A DNA stretch of 23,522 nucleotides from Candidatus Aminicenantes bacterium UBA4085 (GCA_002383325.1 DFYJ01000073.1:8984-32505), one strand, 5' to 3'. Shown: positions 14,853 through 23,422, numbered from the stretch's first letter. Translations and numbers: made by a program. The notes: a model not told the origin generated them from the letters alone.

Positions 14853-17573
14853 ATGAAAATAACTGCCAACTTCCGATCGAGGATCAGAGTTGCTCTTCTC
14901 CTCGGTTTCGCTCTGGCGGCGGCGGTTTCCTGCCGTGCCGTCCCGGGCGGCCTGACTCCCCAGAGCCTCCGCTGTGAAAACTTGGTCGGTCCCGAGGGCA
15001 TCGACGCGACCGCTCCCCGCCTGAGCTGGAGCTTCGCGCCCGCCTCGAATCCGGTTCGCGGGCAAAAGCAAACCGCCTATCAGATCCTTGCCGCCGGCGA
15101 CCCCGCAACCCTGGCCGCCGACAAGGGCGATCTCTGGGATTCCGGCCGGGTGAAATCGGATGCGCCCTTCGGCATCGCCTACGCGGGCAAGCCGCTGGCC
15201 TCCCACCAGCCAGTCTTCTGGAAGGTCCGGGTCTGGGATAGGGACCGCCGGGCATCGGCCTGGTCCGCGCCGGCCCGCTGGTCCATGGGCGTCCTGAGCT
15301 TCGGCGAATGGAAGGCCGAGTGGATCCGGGCTACGGATTCCTTCGTCAACGCGCCCGGCCCGCTCTTCCGCAAGGCCTTCGACGTCGGAAAGCCCCTCAA
15401 GCGCGCCGTCGTCTCGATCTGCGGCCTGGGCTACTACGAGCTGCATCTGAACGGGGCCAAGGTCGGCGACCGCGTCCTCGATCCCGTCTTCACCCGTTTC
15501 GACAGGCGGGTCCTCTACGCCACGTACGATGTCGGCGGGCTGCTGCAAACCGGCCGCAACGCCATCGGCGTGATGCTGGGCAAGGGATTCTATAACGTCG
15601 ATTTCCGGGACGAGTGGGATTTTGACAAGGCTCCCTTGCGCGGCGCGCCGACGCTTCTCTGCCAGTTGCTCCTGGAATATGCCGACGGCTCGGTCGAGAC
15701 CGTGGCCTCGGACGCGACCTGGCGGACGACCGACGGCCCGGTCCGCCGCGACGGCATCCGCAACGGCGAGGAATACGATGCGCGCCTGGAGAAGCCCGGC
15801 TGGGACACGGCCGGGTATGACGATTCGGGTTGGAATCCGGCGCTTGCGGGCGGCGGCCCGAAAGGCGCTCTGCGCGCAGGCACGACGCCGCCGATCAAGA
15901 TCATGGAGACGATCAAGCCCGTGGCGGTGACGGAGCCGAAGCCGGGGCTCTTCGTCTTCGACCTGGGGCAGAACATGGCCGGCTGGGCCCGTCTCCGCGC
16001 TTCCGGCCCCGCCGGGACCAAGATCGTCCTGCGGTACGGCGAGCGTCTGGCCCCTGACGGCACGCTGGATCAGCAGGAAATCGCCAAGTTCGTCCGCGGC
16101 GTCCCGTTCCAGACCGACTCCTATACGCTCAAGGGCGATGGGGGAGAAGAGTCCTGGGAGCCGCGCTTCGCCTATCACGGCTTCCGCTGGGTCGAAGTGC
16201 GGGGCTTCCCCGGGCGGCCGACCCTCGACAGCCTCGACGGCCGGGTCGTCCACACTTCGTTTGAATCCGCGGGCGGCTTCGAATGCTCCGACTCCCTGCT
16301 CAACACCATCCAAAGGATGACCCTGTGGTCCTACCGGAGCAACTTCGTCGGCATCCCCACGGACTGCCCGCACCGCGAGAAGAACGGCTGGACCGGCGAC
16401 GCCCATCTGGCCGCCGGGCAGGCCATGCTCAACTGGAGCAATACGGCGGCCTACGAGTCGTGGCTGCGCGACTTCAAGGACGAGCAGCGCCCCGGCGGCG
16501 ACTATGCCGGCATCATCCCGACCTCCGGCTGGGGCTACGGCATCGGCCCCGCCTGGGACAGCGCCTATCTCATCATCCCCTGGTATCTCTATGTCTACAC
16601 CGGCGACATGAGCCCGATCGCAGAGCACTACGAAGCCTGGAAGCGCTACCTGGACTATCTCGGAAGCCAGGCCAAGAATTTGATCGTGGATGTCGGCCTG
16701 GGCGATTGGGTGCCGGCCAAGACCGTGACCCCGACGGCGGTCACCTCGACCGCCTATTACTACCATGACGCCGTCCTCCTGTCCCGCTTCGCCGCCCTGC
16801 TGGGCCGGGAGGCCGAGGCCCGCTCCTACGCCGATCTGGCCGAGCGCATCCGGGCCGCCTTCCAGGCCGCGTTCATCAAGGCCGACGGCTTCGTAGGCAA
16901 CGACAGCCAGACAGCCTTGAGCGCCGCCCTTTTCTGGGACCTGGCGCCGCGGGAGATGCGCGGATCCATCGGAGACAGGCTCGTCCGCAATGTGGCGGAA
17001 CACGACGATCACTTGGATACCGGAATCCTGGGCGCCAAGTACCTTTTTCGCGTGCTGTCCGACATCGGACGGACCGACCTGGCTCTGCGCATCGCCAAGC
17101 AGACAACCCCGCCGAGCTACGGGGCCTGGCTGGGGCGAGAGGCGACGACACTCTGGGAGGATTGGGGCGACGGCAGCTCGCGCAATCACGTCATGTTCGG
17201 CGACATCAGCGCATGGTTCCATCAATATCTGGCCGGCATCAACCCGGATCCGGAGAGGCCTGCCTTCCGCCATATCATCCTTCGCCCCAACCCGGCCGGC
17301 GCTCTGACTTTCGCCAAGGCCTGGCATGAATCGCCGTTCGGACGAATCGAGAGCGAATGGGCGATCGAGGTGGCGGTGTTCCGCTGGCGGATCCTCGTCC
17401 CTCCCGGGACGACCGCGACGGTCCATGTCCCGGCCGCCGATCCGGCCTCGGTCAGGGAAGGGGGACATCCAGCCGCCGAGTCCGAGGCTGTCCGCTTCAT
17501 CCGTGCCGAGCATGGCGCGGCCATCTTTGAAGTCGCGTCCGGGCGGTACGAGTTCTCTTCGCGGCTCAAATGA
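14853..17573 (+). CDS. GH78 alpha-L-rhamnosidase, lipoprotein
   Basis: Full-length inverting alpha-L-rhamnosidase of 906 residues. AAAGGG at 14841-14846 is six bases before the ATG at 14853, so I prefer it over the ATG at 14847, which would sit directly on the ribosome site. A lipoprotein signal (hydrophobic stretch, lipobox AVSC, Cys near residue 27) comes first. It is followed by a fibronectin-like N-domain (APRLSWSF, QTAYQI), the rhamnosidase N-domain (GLGYYELHLNGAKVGD), a beta domain with VFDLGQNMAGWARL, the (alpha/alpha)6 barrel and a C-terminal beta domain. The acid is Glu509 in TDCPHREKNGW and the base is Glu769 in TTLWEDWGDG. It differs strongly from the rhamnosidase at the window start, so the two probably act on different linkages. 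The fucosidase gene follows 6 nt later. Confidence 0.94.
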   Translation: MKITANFRSRIRVALLLGFALAAAVSCRAVPGGLTPQSLRCENLVGPEGIDATAPRLSWSFAPASNPVRGQKQTAYQILAAGDPATLAADKGDLWDSGRVKSDAPFGIAYAGKPLASHQPVFWKVRVWDRDRRASAWSAPARWSMGVLSFGEWKAEWIRATDSFVNAPGPLFRKAFDVGKPLKRAVVSICGLGYYELHLNGAKVGDRVLDPVFTRFDRRVLYATYDVGGLLQTGRNAIGVMLGKGFYNVDFRDEWDFDKAPLRGAPTLLCQLLLEYADGSVETVASDATWRTTDGPVRRDGIRNGEEYDARLEKPGWDTAGYDDSGWNPALAGGGPKGALRAGTTPPIKIMETIKPVAVTEPKPGLFVFDLGQNMAGWARLRASGPAGTKIVLRYGERLAPDGTLDQQEIAKFVRGVPFQTDSYTLKGDGGEESWEPRFAYHGFRWVEVRGFPGRPTLDSLDGRVVHTSFESAGGFECSDSLLNTIQRMTLWSYRSNFVGIPTDCPHREKNGWTGDAHLAAGQAMLNWSNTAAYESWLRDFKDEQRPGGDYAGIIPTSGWGYGIGPAWDSAYLIIPWYLYVYTGDMSPIAEHYEAWKRYLDYLGSQAKNLIVDVGLGDWVPAKTVTPTAVTSTAYYYHDAVLLSRFAALLGREAEARSYADLAERIRAAFQAAFIKADGFVGNDSQTALSAALFWDLAPREMRGSIGDRLVRNVAEHDDHLDTGILGAKYLFRVLSDIGRTDLALRIAKQTTPPSYGAWLGREATTLWEDWGDGSSRNHVMFGDISAWFHQYLAGINPDPERPAFRHIILRPNPAGALTFAKAWHESPFGRIESEWAIEVAVFRWRILVPPGTTATVHVPAADPASVREGGHPAAESEAVRFIRAEHGAAIFEVASGRYEFSSRLK

Positions 17574-17579
17574 CTCACC

Positions 17580-19898
17580 ATGAATAAAATCCTCGTTCCG
17601 GCCATCCTATTCGCCCTTCTTCCTGGAGGCGGTCCGACGGCGGCCGAACTGAGGCCGTTGCCGGATGCGCAGGCTCCGGCGGCCCAGGAGCGCGTTCTGC
17701 GCTACGACAAGCCGGCCCAGAGCTGGAACGAAGCCCTGCCTATCGGAAGCGGATGCTTGGGCGCCATGATCTTCGGCGGCGTTCCCCGCGAGCGCATCCA
17801 ATTCAACGAGGACACGCTGTGGAAGGGCGGGCCCCACGATTACGCGCATCCCGGCGCGGCGGAATCGCTGGCGGAGATCCGCGGCCTTCTCTTCGCCGGC
17901 AAGCCGCGGGAGGCCGAGGCGCTGGCCATGGAGCGCTTCATGAGCCTCCCGCTCGGTCAGATGCCCTACCAGCCATTCGGGGACCTTCTCTTCGACTTCC
18001 CCGGGCACGAAGCCTTCACGGATTACGAGCGGAGCTTGGACATCGGCCAGGCTTTGGGCGCGGTCCGCTACAAGGTGGGCGGGACGCTGTTCACCCGCGA
18101 GGTCTTCGCTAGCGCGCCCGACCGGGTGATCGCGATCCGCATCGCGGCCGACAGGAAGAAGGCACTCGCTTTCTCGGTGAGGATGGACACCCCACACGCG
18201 GCCAGGAGCCTGGAGACAAGCGGGGACCGGCAGACTCTCAGCCTCTCGGTCAAGGACGGCGCCATGAAAGGCGCGGCCCGCATTGTGGTCCAAAGCGATG
18301 GGGACATCCGGATCGCTGGGGAGAAGATCGAAGTGACCGGAGCCGGCCAGGCCACGATCTACCTGGCGGCCGCCACGAATTTCGTCAGCTACAAGGACGT
18401 GAGCGGCGATCCGGCCGCTCGTATCCAGACGGATCTGGAGAAGATTCTCTGGACGTCCTTCCAGCAGATCCGGTCGCGCCATATCGCGGATTACCGCTCG
18501 CTCTTCGACCGCTTCGACATCGGCTTCGGATCCAGCGGCCGCGACGCTCTGACCACCGATCGCCGGCTGCGGATGTACCCGGACTCGCCCGACGACCCTG
18601 GCCTGGTCGCCCTGTACGTGCAATACGGCCGCTACCTGATGATCTCCTCCAGCCGGCCAGGCTCCCAGCCGGCCAACCTGCAGGGCCTCTGGAACCAGGA
18701 GCTCGATCCCCCCTGGGGCAGCAAGTACACGACCAATATCAACGCCGAGATGAACTACTGGCCGGCCGAGACGACCAACCTCGCCGATTGCCACGAGCCT
18801 TTCTTCCGGATGGTGGAGGACTGCGCCGAGGCGGGCCGGGCCACGGCCAAGGCCCATTACGGCGCCGAGGGCTGGGTCCTGCACCACAACACGGACATCT
18901 GGCGCGGAACGGCCCCGATCAACCACGCCAACCATGGCATATGGCAAGGCGGGAGCGGCTGGGTCAGCCGCCACCTCTGGGAGCACTATCTCTTCACCCA
19001 GGACGCCGCTTTCCTGCGGGAGCGGGCCTGGCCGGTGATGCGGGAGGCGGCCCGCTTCTATGCCGCGGTCCTTGTCTCCGATCCCAAGACAGGCTTTCTG
19101 ATCAGCGCCCCGTCCAACTCGCCGGAGATAGGCGGCCTGGTCGCGGGCCCGACTATGGACCACCAGATCATCCGCTCTCTGTTCGAGGCCTGCGTCGAGG
19201 CTTCGGCCATCCTGGGCCAGGATAGAGAGTTCGCGGACAAGCTGGCCCTTCTGATTCCGCGCATCGCCCCCCATCGCATCGGCCGCTTGGGCCAGTTGCA
19301 GGAATGGATGGACGACGTCGACGACCCCGACGAGCATCATCGCCACGTCTCTCACCTCTGGGGTGTGTATCCAGGGGCCGACATCACCTGGGAGAAGTCG
19401 CCGGAGATGATGAAGGCGGCCCGCCAGTCGCTCCTCATCCGCGGTGACGAGGGGACGGGCTGGAGCCTGGCCTGGAAGATCAACCTGTGGGCACGGTTCC
19501 TGGACGGCGACCGGGCCTACGGCCTGCTCAAGCTGCTCTTCCGGGTCAAGGACGAGGCCGGCGGGGGAGGGGGCGGCGGCTCCTACATCAATCTCTTCGA
19601 CTCCCACCCGCCCTTCCAGATCGACGGCAACTTCGGCGCCGCGGCCGGCATCGTGGAGATGCTGGTCCAGTCGCACCAGGGCCTCATCGACGTCCTGCCG
19701 GCCCTGCCCAAGGCCCTGGCCTCGGGCCACGTGCGCGGGGTGAGGGCCCGGGGCGGCTTCGAGCTGGACCTGGAGTGGAGGGACGGCAAGCCGGTGAGGT
19801 TGTCGGTTCTGTCCACGGCCGGCCGGCCGTGCCGGATCAGGGTCAACGGCGAAATGCGCGAGTTCCCCACCGAGCGAGGGAAGCACTACGATCTTTGA
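17580..19898 (+). CDS. GH95 alpha-L-fucosidase / alpha-L-galactosidase, secreted
   Basis: The protein has 772 residues with a signal peptide (about 1-22). It is a GH95 enzyme, inverting, cleaving alpha-1,2-L-fucose or, in some members, alpha-L-galactose. The N-domain begins with LRYDKPAQSWNEALPIGSG and NEDTLWKGGPHDY, both family hallmarks. In the helical barrel, Asn386 and Asn388 (TTNINAEMNYW), Glu516 (SNSPE) and Asp682 (HPPFQIDGNFG) correspond to the Asn pair, Glu566 and Asp766 of bifidobacterial AfcA as I recall them. Seven consecutive glycines (661-667) precede the Asp682 loop. It starts 6 nt after the rhamnosidase stop with no clear ribosome site, so translational coupling is likely. The usual determinant separating fucosidase from galactosidase cannot be judged here. 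Confidence 0.93.
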   Translation: MNKILVPAILFALLPGGGPTAAELRPLPDAQAPAAQERVLRYDKPAQSWNEALPIGSGCLGAMIFGGVPRERIQFNEDTLWKGGPHDYAHPGAAESLAEIRGLLFAGKPREAEALAMERFMSLPLGQMPYQPFGDLLFDFPGHEAFTDYERSLDIGQALGAVRYKVGGTLFTREVFASAPDRVIAIRIAADRKKALAFSVRMDTPHAARSLETSGDRQTLSLSVKDGAMKGAARIVVQSDGDIRIAGEKIEVTGAGQATIYLAAATNFVSYKDVSGDPAARIQTDLEKILWTSFQQIRSRHIADYRSLFDRFDIGFGSSGRDALTTDRRLRMYPDSPDDPGLVALYVQYGRYLMISSSRPGSQPANLQGLWNQELDPPWGSKYTTNINAEMNYWPAETTNLADCHEPFFRMVEDCAEAGRATAKAHYGAEGWVLHHNTDIWRGTAPINHANHGIWQGGSGWVSRHLWEHYLFTQDAAFLRERAWPVMREAARFYAAVLVSDPKTGFLISAPSNSPEIGGLVAGPTMDHQIIRSLFEACVEASAILGQDREFADKLALLIPRIAPHRIGRLGQLQEWMDDVDDPDEHHRHVSHLWGVYPGADITWEKSPEMMKAARQSLLIRGDEGTGWSLAWKINLWARFLDGDRAYGLLKLLFRVKDEAGGGGGGGSYINLFDSHPPFQIDGNFGAAAGIVEMLVQSHQGLIDVLPALPKALASGHVRGVRARGGFELDLEWRDGKPVRLSVLSTAGRPCRIRVNGEMREFPTERGKHYDL

Positions 19899-19924
19899 GG
19901 CTGGCTTCCCGCGGCCCGAGGACG

Positions 19925-19951
19925 CCGGCCCCCTGGCCCGGGGGGGGCCGG
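19925..19951. terminator. GC-rich hairpin between convergent genes
   Basis: CCGGCCCCC (19925-19933) pairs with GGGGGCCGG (19943-19951) around a nine-base loop, in the 114-bp gap between the convergent GH95 and TonB-receptor genes. It would fold on either strand. No T-tract follows on either side, so Rho-independent termination is uncertain. The run of eight G at 19940-19947 lets the stem slip. Confidence 0.4.
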
Positions 19952-20012
19952 AGGGGAAAGCGGTCTTAGCTTCGCCCCGCCGGAATTCCCCCGGTAGGAA
20001 ACGGTCTCGCTG

Positions 20013-22292
20013 TCAGAATCCCATGTTCAGCCCAGCGTAAACCGTCCGGGGTTTGATCGGCCCGTAAACGTAGCCGGAATCCCGAAAAATCCCGAGATCG
20101 AGGTCCGTTTGGTATTGGTCGAGGGCGTTGAACAGCCCGAGAATCAGGGCCGCGGCGCTGCCCATGAGCTTGATCGCCTTCTTCAGCCGGAGGTTGACGA
20201 CCCAGAAGGAGGACGTCCTCTCCAGCCTGTCGGACTCGATGTACCCCGCGTAGTGGGGAACGTCCATGGGGCCGGTGTAGTCCAGCGAGACCTCGTACTC
20301 GGCCAGTCCGAACAGGGGGCCTCCCAGGCGGGCGAAGCCGTAGACGTCCGGCGTCCGGAAGAACCGCGTCGAGCCGAAGTCGGGCTCGGGCTCGTCGAGC
20401 CGCGCCCGCTGGAATGTGAAGCCCGAAGAAAAGCTGAATCCGCGCCCGGTGATGAACTGGGCGTTGAGCGAGATTCCCGCTACCAGCGCCCCGGACCCGT
20501 TGATGCGTTCCAGGACGCGGGCATTGTCCAGGGAGGTCGTCTCCTGGAAGACAAATGAGTTGGAAACGCGCGTCCGGAATGCTTCCAGGCTGGCCTGGAA
20601 GAGTCGGTCGCCCCATTGGTGGCCGAAGTCGAGGCCGGCGAAGAAGCTGAGAGCCCGCTCTTCTTTCAGATCGGAGGCGTTGACGATCAGCCTTCCCTCG
20701 CCGCCGACCTGGGTGATGTGCAGATCCTCGTCGAAGACTTGGGGAGCGCGGAACCCCGAGGAAACGGAGACCCGCAGGCCGAAATCCTGGCTGAGGTTGA
20801 TGAGAAGGCTGGCCCGGGGCGTGACCACGAGGTGCTCCAGAGCCGAGTGCTTGTTGACGCGGAGTCCCGCCAGCAGGCGGGCTCCGTCCAGGAAGCTCCA
20901 TTCGTCCTGCAGGAACAGCCCTTCCTCGGCGTAGGTCTCGGCGATCGTGCGGCCGTAGCCGAGGGCCTCGTCCCGAATTGTATCCTGGCGGTGCTGGAAA
21001 CCCAGCGACAGCAGGTGGGACGACGCCTGGTAATTGAACTGGGAGCTGAAGTGAAAGAGGGGGTTTCGGGTGTGCCCGTAGGCGTTGGGATCGCCTCCGC
21101 TGCCGTAATAAGTTTCGCGGCGGGCGTCCAGGTAGGACATGCTCAAAGTGTAGTGGGCATTGCTCGACAGGGAGTGGTCCCAACGGCTGTCGAAACAAAG
21201 CTGGTCGGACTTGATCCATTCGGTGATCTCGGTCTGGTGGGCGGGCTTGGTCAACTGGTCTCCTCCCCGCCGGTCCTCATGGAGGCGGAAGAAGCCCAGC
21301 TTGAGGCGGCCGCCGATCCCGGGGAAGAGCTGGTAGAGGTTGCCCCCGAAGGAGGCGGATTCGAGCCGCCCGATCTCCGAGATAGCGTCGCCGTTCAAGT
21401 CGACCGCCTCCCTCTGCGTGTGGTGGGCGAAGACGAACGCTTTCGTGTTCAGGGAGGGCGAAATCAGCCCCGAATGGAAGCCGAGGTCCAGGCTCGGCTG
21501 GCCGACGACCGATTCCCGGCGCAGGCTGAATTCGGAGTGATTGTGGTCCGGGTCCCGGGTGATGATATTGATGACGCCGGCCACGGCGTTGCCGCCGTAG
21601 AGGGCGGAGCCGGCCCCCTTGACGATCTCGATGCGTTCGATCATCTCGACCGGGATCTGCTCCAGCCCGTAGACTCCGGTCATGGCCGTCATGACCGGTG
21701 ACTGGTCGATCAGGATCTGGGAATACTTGCCTTCCATGCCGTTGATCCTAACCTGGGTGAAGTTGCAATTCTGGCAGTTGTTCTCGATGCGGAGACCCGT
21801 GGTCAGGGACAGGGCGCCGGCCAGGTTCGAGGCATCCTTGCGTTCGATGGTGGTTTGGGTCAGGACCTCCGTCTTGACCGGGGTCTCCGCGAATAACCGC
21901 TCGGTCTGGGTGGCCGTGACGACGATCTCCTCGGACGGCACGGTGATCAGGGTGATCTGGATGTCGATCTGATCATTGCGGTATTCCCCTGCGTCATCGA
22001 CGTAGGACAGGAAGCCGGGCTTGTGGGCCTCGAGGTGAAAATGGCCGACTTTCAAGCCCGCCAGGATGAATTCTCCTTGGGCATTCGTCTCGGTCGAGAC
22101 GGACTGCTCGGGGACGAGAACGATGGCCCCTGCGACGGGGGCTTTCTGGGGGTTGAGGATGCGGCCCCGCAGGGAGAACGTTTTCGGGGGGTCAGGGGAC
22201 GGCGCCGGCTGGGAGTAAGCGAGAGAACCGGCGAGAATGAGCGCCGCGAAACACAGGCTTGTTGCCGCGGCGGCTCGGGTAGACAGCGACAT
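20013..22292 (-). CDS. TonB-dependent outer-membrane receptor with carboxypeptidase-like N-domain
   Basis: The protein has 759 residues. AAGGAGG lies 6 nt before the start at 22292. A signal peptide (about 1-28) is followed by a carboxypeptidase-D-regulatory-like domain (TFSLRGRILNPQKAPVAGAI, residues about 38-110). The plug (about 120-250) contains EEIVVTATQTE, VRINGMEG and GSALYGGNAVAGVINIITRDP, and a 22-strand-type barrel ends in Phe (YAGLNMGF). The plug has NNCQNCNF (Cys173, Cys176) and nearby Met186, Met201 and Met204, an arrangement that could bind a soft metal. I recall homologues with the same NCQNC motif but cannot state their ligand. No SusD partner is present. It lies 76 nt behind the small CPAC membrane protein gene and is probably co-transcribed with it. 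Uptake of a metal complex is favoured over glycan import, with low certainty. Confidence 0.9.
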   Translation of the reverse strand: MSLSTRAAAATSLCFAALILAGSLAYSQPAPSPDPPKTFSLRGRILNPQKAPVAGAIVLVPEQSVSTETNAQGEFILAGLKVGHFHLEAHKPGFLSYVDDAGEYRNDQIDIQITLITVPSEEIVVTATQTERLFAETPVKTEVLTQTTIERKDASNLAGALSLTTGLRIENNCQNCNFTQVRINGMEGKYSQILIDQSPVMTAMTGVYGLEQIPVEMIERIEIVKGAGSALYGGNAVAGVINIITRDPDHNHSEFSLRRESVVGQPSLDLGFHSGLISPSLNTKAFVFAHHTQREAVDLNGDAISEIGRLESASFGGNLYQLFPGIGGRLKLGFFRLHEDRRGGDQLTKPAHQTEITEWIKSDQLCFDSRWDHSLSSNAHYTLSMSYLDARRETYYGSGGDPNAYGHTRNPLFHFSSQFNYQASSHLLSLGFQHRQDTIRDEALGYGRTIAETYAEEGLFLQDEWSFLDGARLLAGLRVNKHSALEHLVVTPRASLLINLSQDFGLRVSVSSGFRAPQVFDEDLHITQVGGEGRLIVNASDLKEERALSFFAGLDFGHQWGDRLFQASLEAFRTRVSNSFVFQETTSLDNARVLERINGSGALVAGISLNAQFITGRGFSFSSGFTFQRARLDEPEPDFGSTRFFRTPDVYGFARLGGPLFGLAEYEVSLDYTGPMDVPHYAGYIESDRLERTSSFWVVNLRLKKAIKLMGSAAALILGLFNALDQYQTDLDLGIFRDSGYVYGPIKPRTVYAGLNMGF

Positions 22293-22368
22293 GGAAATCC
22301 TCCTTCAAAGCGACACACAGGGCCAAAGACCTCCGGCTTCTGGGCCGGAACCGGGGAAAGGGGAGGAT

Positions 22369-22650
22369 TCAGGAGAGCGGGGGAGCCCGCGAAATTCGAA
22401 TGCCCAGGGAGGGGCCGTGCAGCGGCTCGACGGTCGGAACAGCGGCCTTCCGAACCGTGAAAAGGAAGAGGATGATCTGGATGAAGACGAAAATGGGGAA
22501 TAAGGATACGGATGCTTTGATGAAGCTGCAGGCGGGGCAGAAATCGACCTGCTTTAGCTGGGTCTCGGTGTGAGCGAAGTGGATTCCGAATACGACAACG
22601 GCGTAGAGGATCGTAATCCAAATGATCTGCCGTCGGAGTCTGCTATCCAT
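22369..22650 (-). CDS. Small two-helix membrane protein with CPAC motif, DUF2946-like
   Basis: The protein has 93 residues from the ATG at 22650; the alternative TTG at 22656 would coincide with the predicted transcription start. Helix 1 is about residues 9-25 (IIWITILYAVVVFGI), followed by His24 and His27 and then CPAC (Cys38, Cys41). Helix 2 is about 48-66, and the tail ends in RAPPLS. A CxxC between two helices and a C-terminal R(A/G)PP is how I remember DUF2946 proteins, which often neighbour TonB receptors; this is a resemblance, not a search result. Both cysteines probably lie on the periplasmic side or at the membrane face. Together with the CxxC of the downstream receptor plug, this suggests metal handling. 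No ribosome site is visible, in keeping with the almost leaderless transcript predicted from its promoter. Confidence 0.72.
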   Translation of the reverse strand: MDSRLRRQIIWITILYAVVVFGIHFAHTETQLKQVDFCPACSFIKASVSLFPIFVFIQIILFLFTVRKAAVPTVEPLHGPSLGIRISRAPPLS

Positions 22651-22662
22651 TGCCAACGTCTG

Positions 22663-22691
22663 AGTATATTCCTTTATCTAATCTATGTCAA
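22663..22691 (-). promoter_or_regulatory. Near-consensus promoter for the small protein / receptor operon
   Basis: On the minus strand TTGACA (22691-22686) is a perfect -35, and TATACT (22668-22663) is one base off the -10 consensus, with exactly 17 nt between. Transcription would begin near 22656, about six bases before the ATG at 22650. Confidence 0.7.
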
Positions 22692-22711
22692 CTGATTTCG
22701 GCTGATTTCGG
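22692..22711 (-). repeat. Two tandem 10-bp repeats abutting the -35 box
   Basis: CCGAAATCAG (minus strand) occurs twice without a gap at 22711-22702 and 22701-22692, directly against the TTGACA box. The 10-bp period puts both copies on the same face of the helix, as expected for a site bound by an activator or a cooperative repressor next to RNA polymerase. A short chance duplication is the alternative. Confidence 0.6.
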
Positions 22712-22738
22712 CTCCAACGTCCGCCTTCCAAGAGCGCC

Positions 22739-23320
22739 TCAGTCAGAGACGACGATCTCGAACGGCGCCAGCAGGGTCAGGACCTCCGGATAGGAGAACT
22801 TGGCTTTCTTGATCCGGTTCGCCGTGGGATCGATGGCGTAAGCGCGGGCGCCGGAGAAGTCGGCCCTCTCCAGGCCGGTCTTGTGGAAGAGGCTGCCTTC
22901 GAGGTCGGAGCCGCGGAACACGGAATCCTGAAGGTCGGCCTCGACGAAGTCGGTCCGGCGGATGCGGCATTCGATGAAGCGCGAGCCGCGCATCTTGAGC
23001 CGGCTGAAGTCGCACATCTCGATCAGGCAGGCTTGGAAGCTCCAATCCAGGAGGAGGGATCGGACGGTGTTGAAGGCGATTCCGACCAGCTTGGAGTCCT
23101 TGAAGACGGCCTGCCGGAAGCGGGCGCCCTCGACGGCGGCGTTGGAGAGGTTGCAGCCGGCGAAGGCGCAGTCCTGGAAGAGGGCTCCGGAGAGGCGGGC
23201 CCCGCTGAAGTCGCAGCGCTGGAAGGCGCAGCCTGTGAACTCGCGCTTGGTTAGGCCCGCGGCGGCGGCGGAAACGTCCTGAAAGGTTTGGTTTTCGTAG
23301 GATTTATCCGCGAATTCCAT
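22739..23320 (-). CDS. Pentapeptide-repeat protein
   Basis: The protein has 193 residues, no signal peptide, and is likely cytoplasmic. GGAGGG lies five bases before the ATG. Most of the chain is A(D/N)LxF-type pentapeptide repeats, for example CAFQRCDFSGARLSGALF and later LEGSLFHKTGLERADFSG. These fold into a right-handed quadrilateral beta-helix. The repeat register is broken near residues 88-105 (FNTVRSLLLDWSF), as in Qnr-like proteins, and the C-terminus is a capping helix (KKAKFSYPEVLTLLAPFEIV). Qnr relatives mimic DNA and protect gyrase, but many similar proteins have no known role, so I infer only the fold. The gene precedes the small membrane protein on the same strand but is separated from it by that gene's own strong promoter. 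Confidence 0.88.
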   Translation of the reverse strand: MEFADKSYENQTFQDVSAAAAGLTKREFTGCAFQRCDFSGARLSGALFQDCAFAGCNLSNAAVEGARFRQAVFKDSKLVGIAFNTVRSLLLDWSFQACLIEMCDFSRLKMRGSRFIECRIRRTDFVEADLQDSVFRGSDLEGSLFHKTGLERADFSGARAYAIDPTANRIKKAKFSYPEVLTLLAPFEIVVSD

Positions 23321-23345
23321 GGTGGCCCTCCGATTCTATTCCACT

Positions 23346-23374
23346 TTGACGGGCCGATGGAAATGGATTAATCT
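23346..23374 (+). promoter_or_regulatory. Promoter of the right-edge lipoprotein gene
   Basis: TTGACG (23346-23351) and TAATCT (23369-23374) are spaced by 17 nt. Transcription would start near 23381 and give a leader of about 42 nt containing AGGAGGAG at 23411-23418. Confidence 0.5.
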
Positions 23375-23422
23375 CGGGCTGAATTTCGGACGCAGCCGAG
23401 ACGGCCGTCCAGGAGGAGAATC

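Noticed and set aside
14769..17513. 914-residue open frame on the minus strand opposite the second rhamnosidase
   Set aside because: The plus strand encodes a complete GH78 enzyme with intact catalytic residues. The antisense product has no recognisable family, and its start lies in the rhamnosidase 3' end.
17607..19886. 759-residue minus-strand frame opposite GH95
   Set aside because: A mirror frame of a GH95 gene with full active-site conservation; there is no independent evidence for it.
19966..21219. 417-residue minus-strand frame overlapping the receptor
   Set aside because: Out of frame with the TonB receptor, Arg/Pro/Gly-rich, no motifs.
22332..22349. TCCGG-N8-CCGGA stem between the small protein and receptor genes as an attenuator
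   Set aside because: A five-base stem without a T-tract is too weak in GC-rich DNA to claim.
23333..23338. TAGAAT on the minus strand as the promoter of the pentapeptide-repeat gene
   Set aside because: It would place the transcript start inside or after the ribosome site, and no -35 is present.
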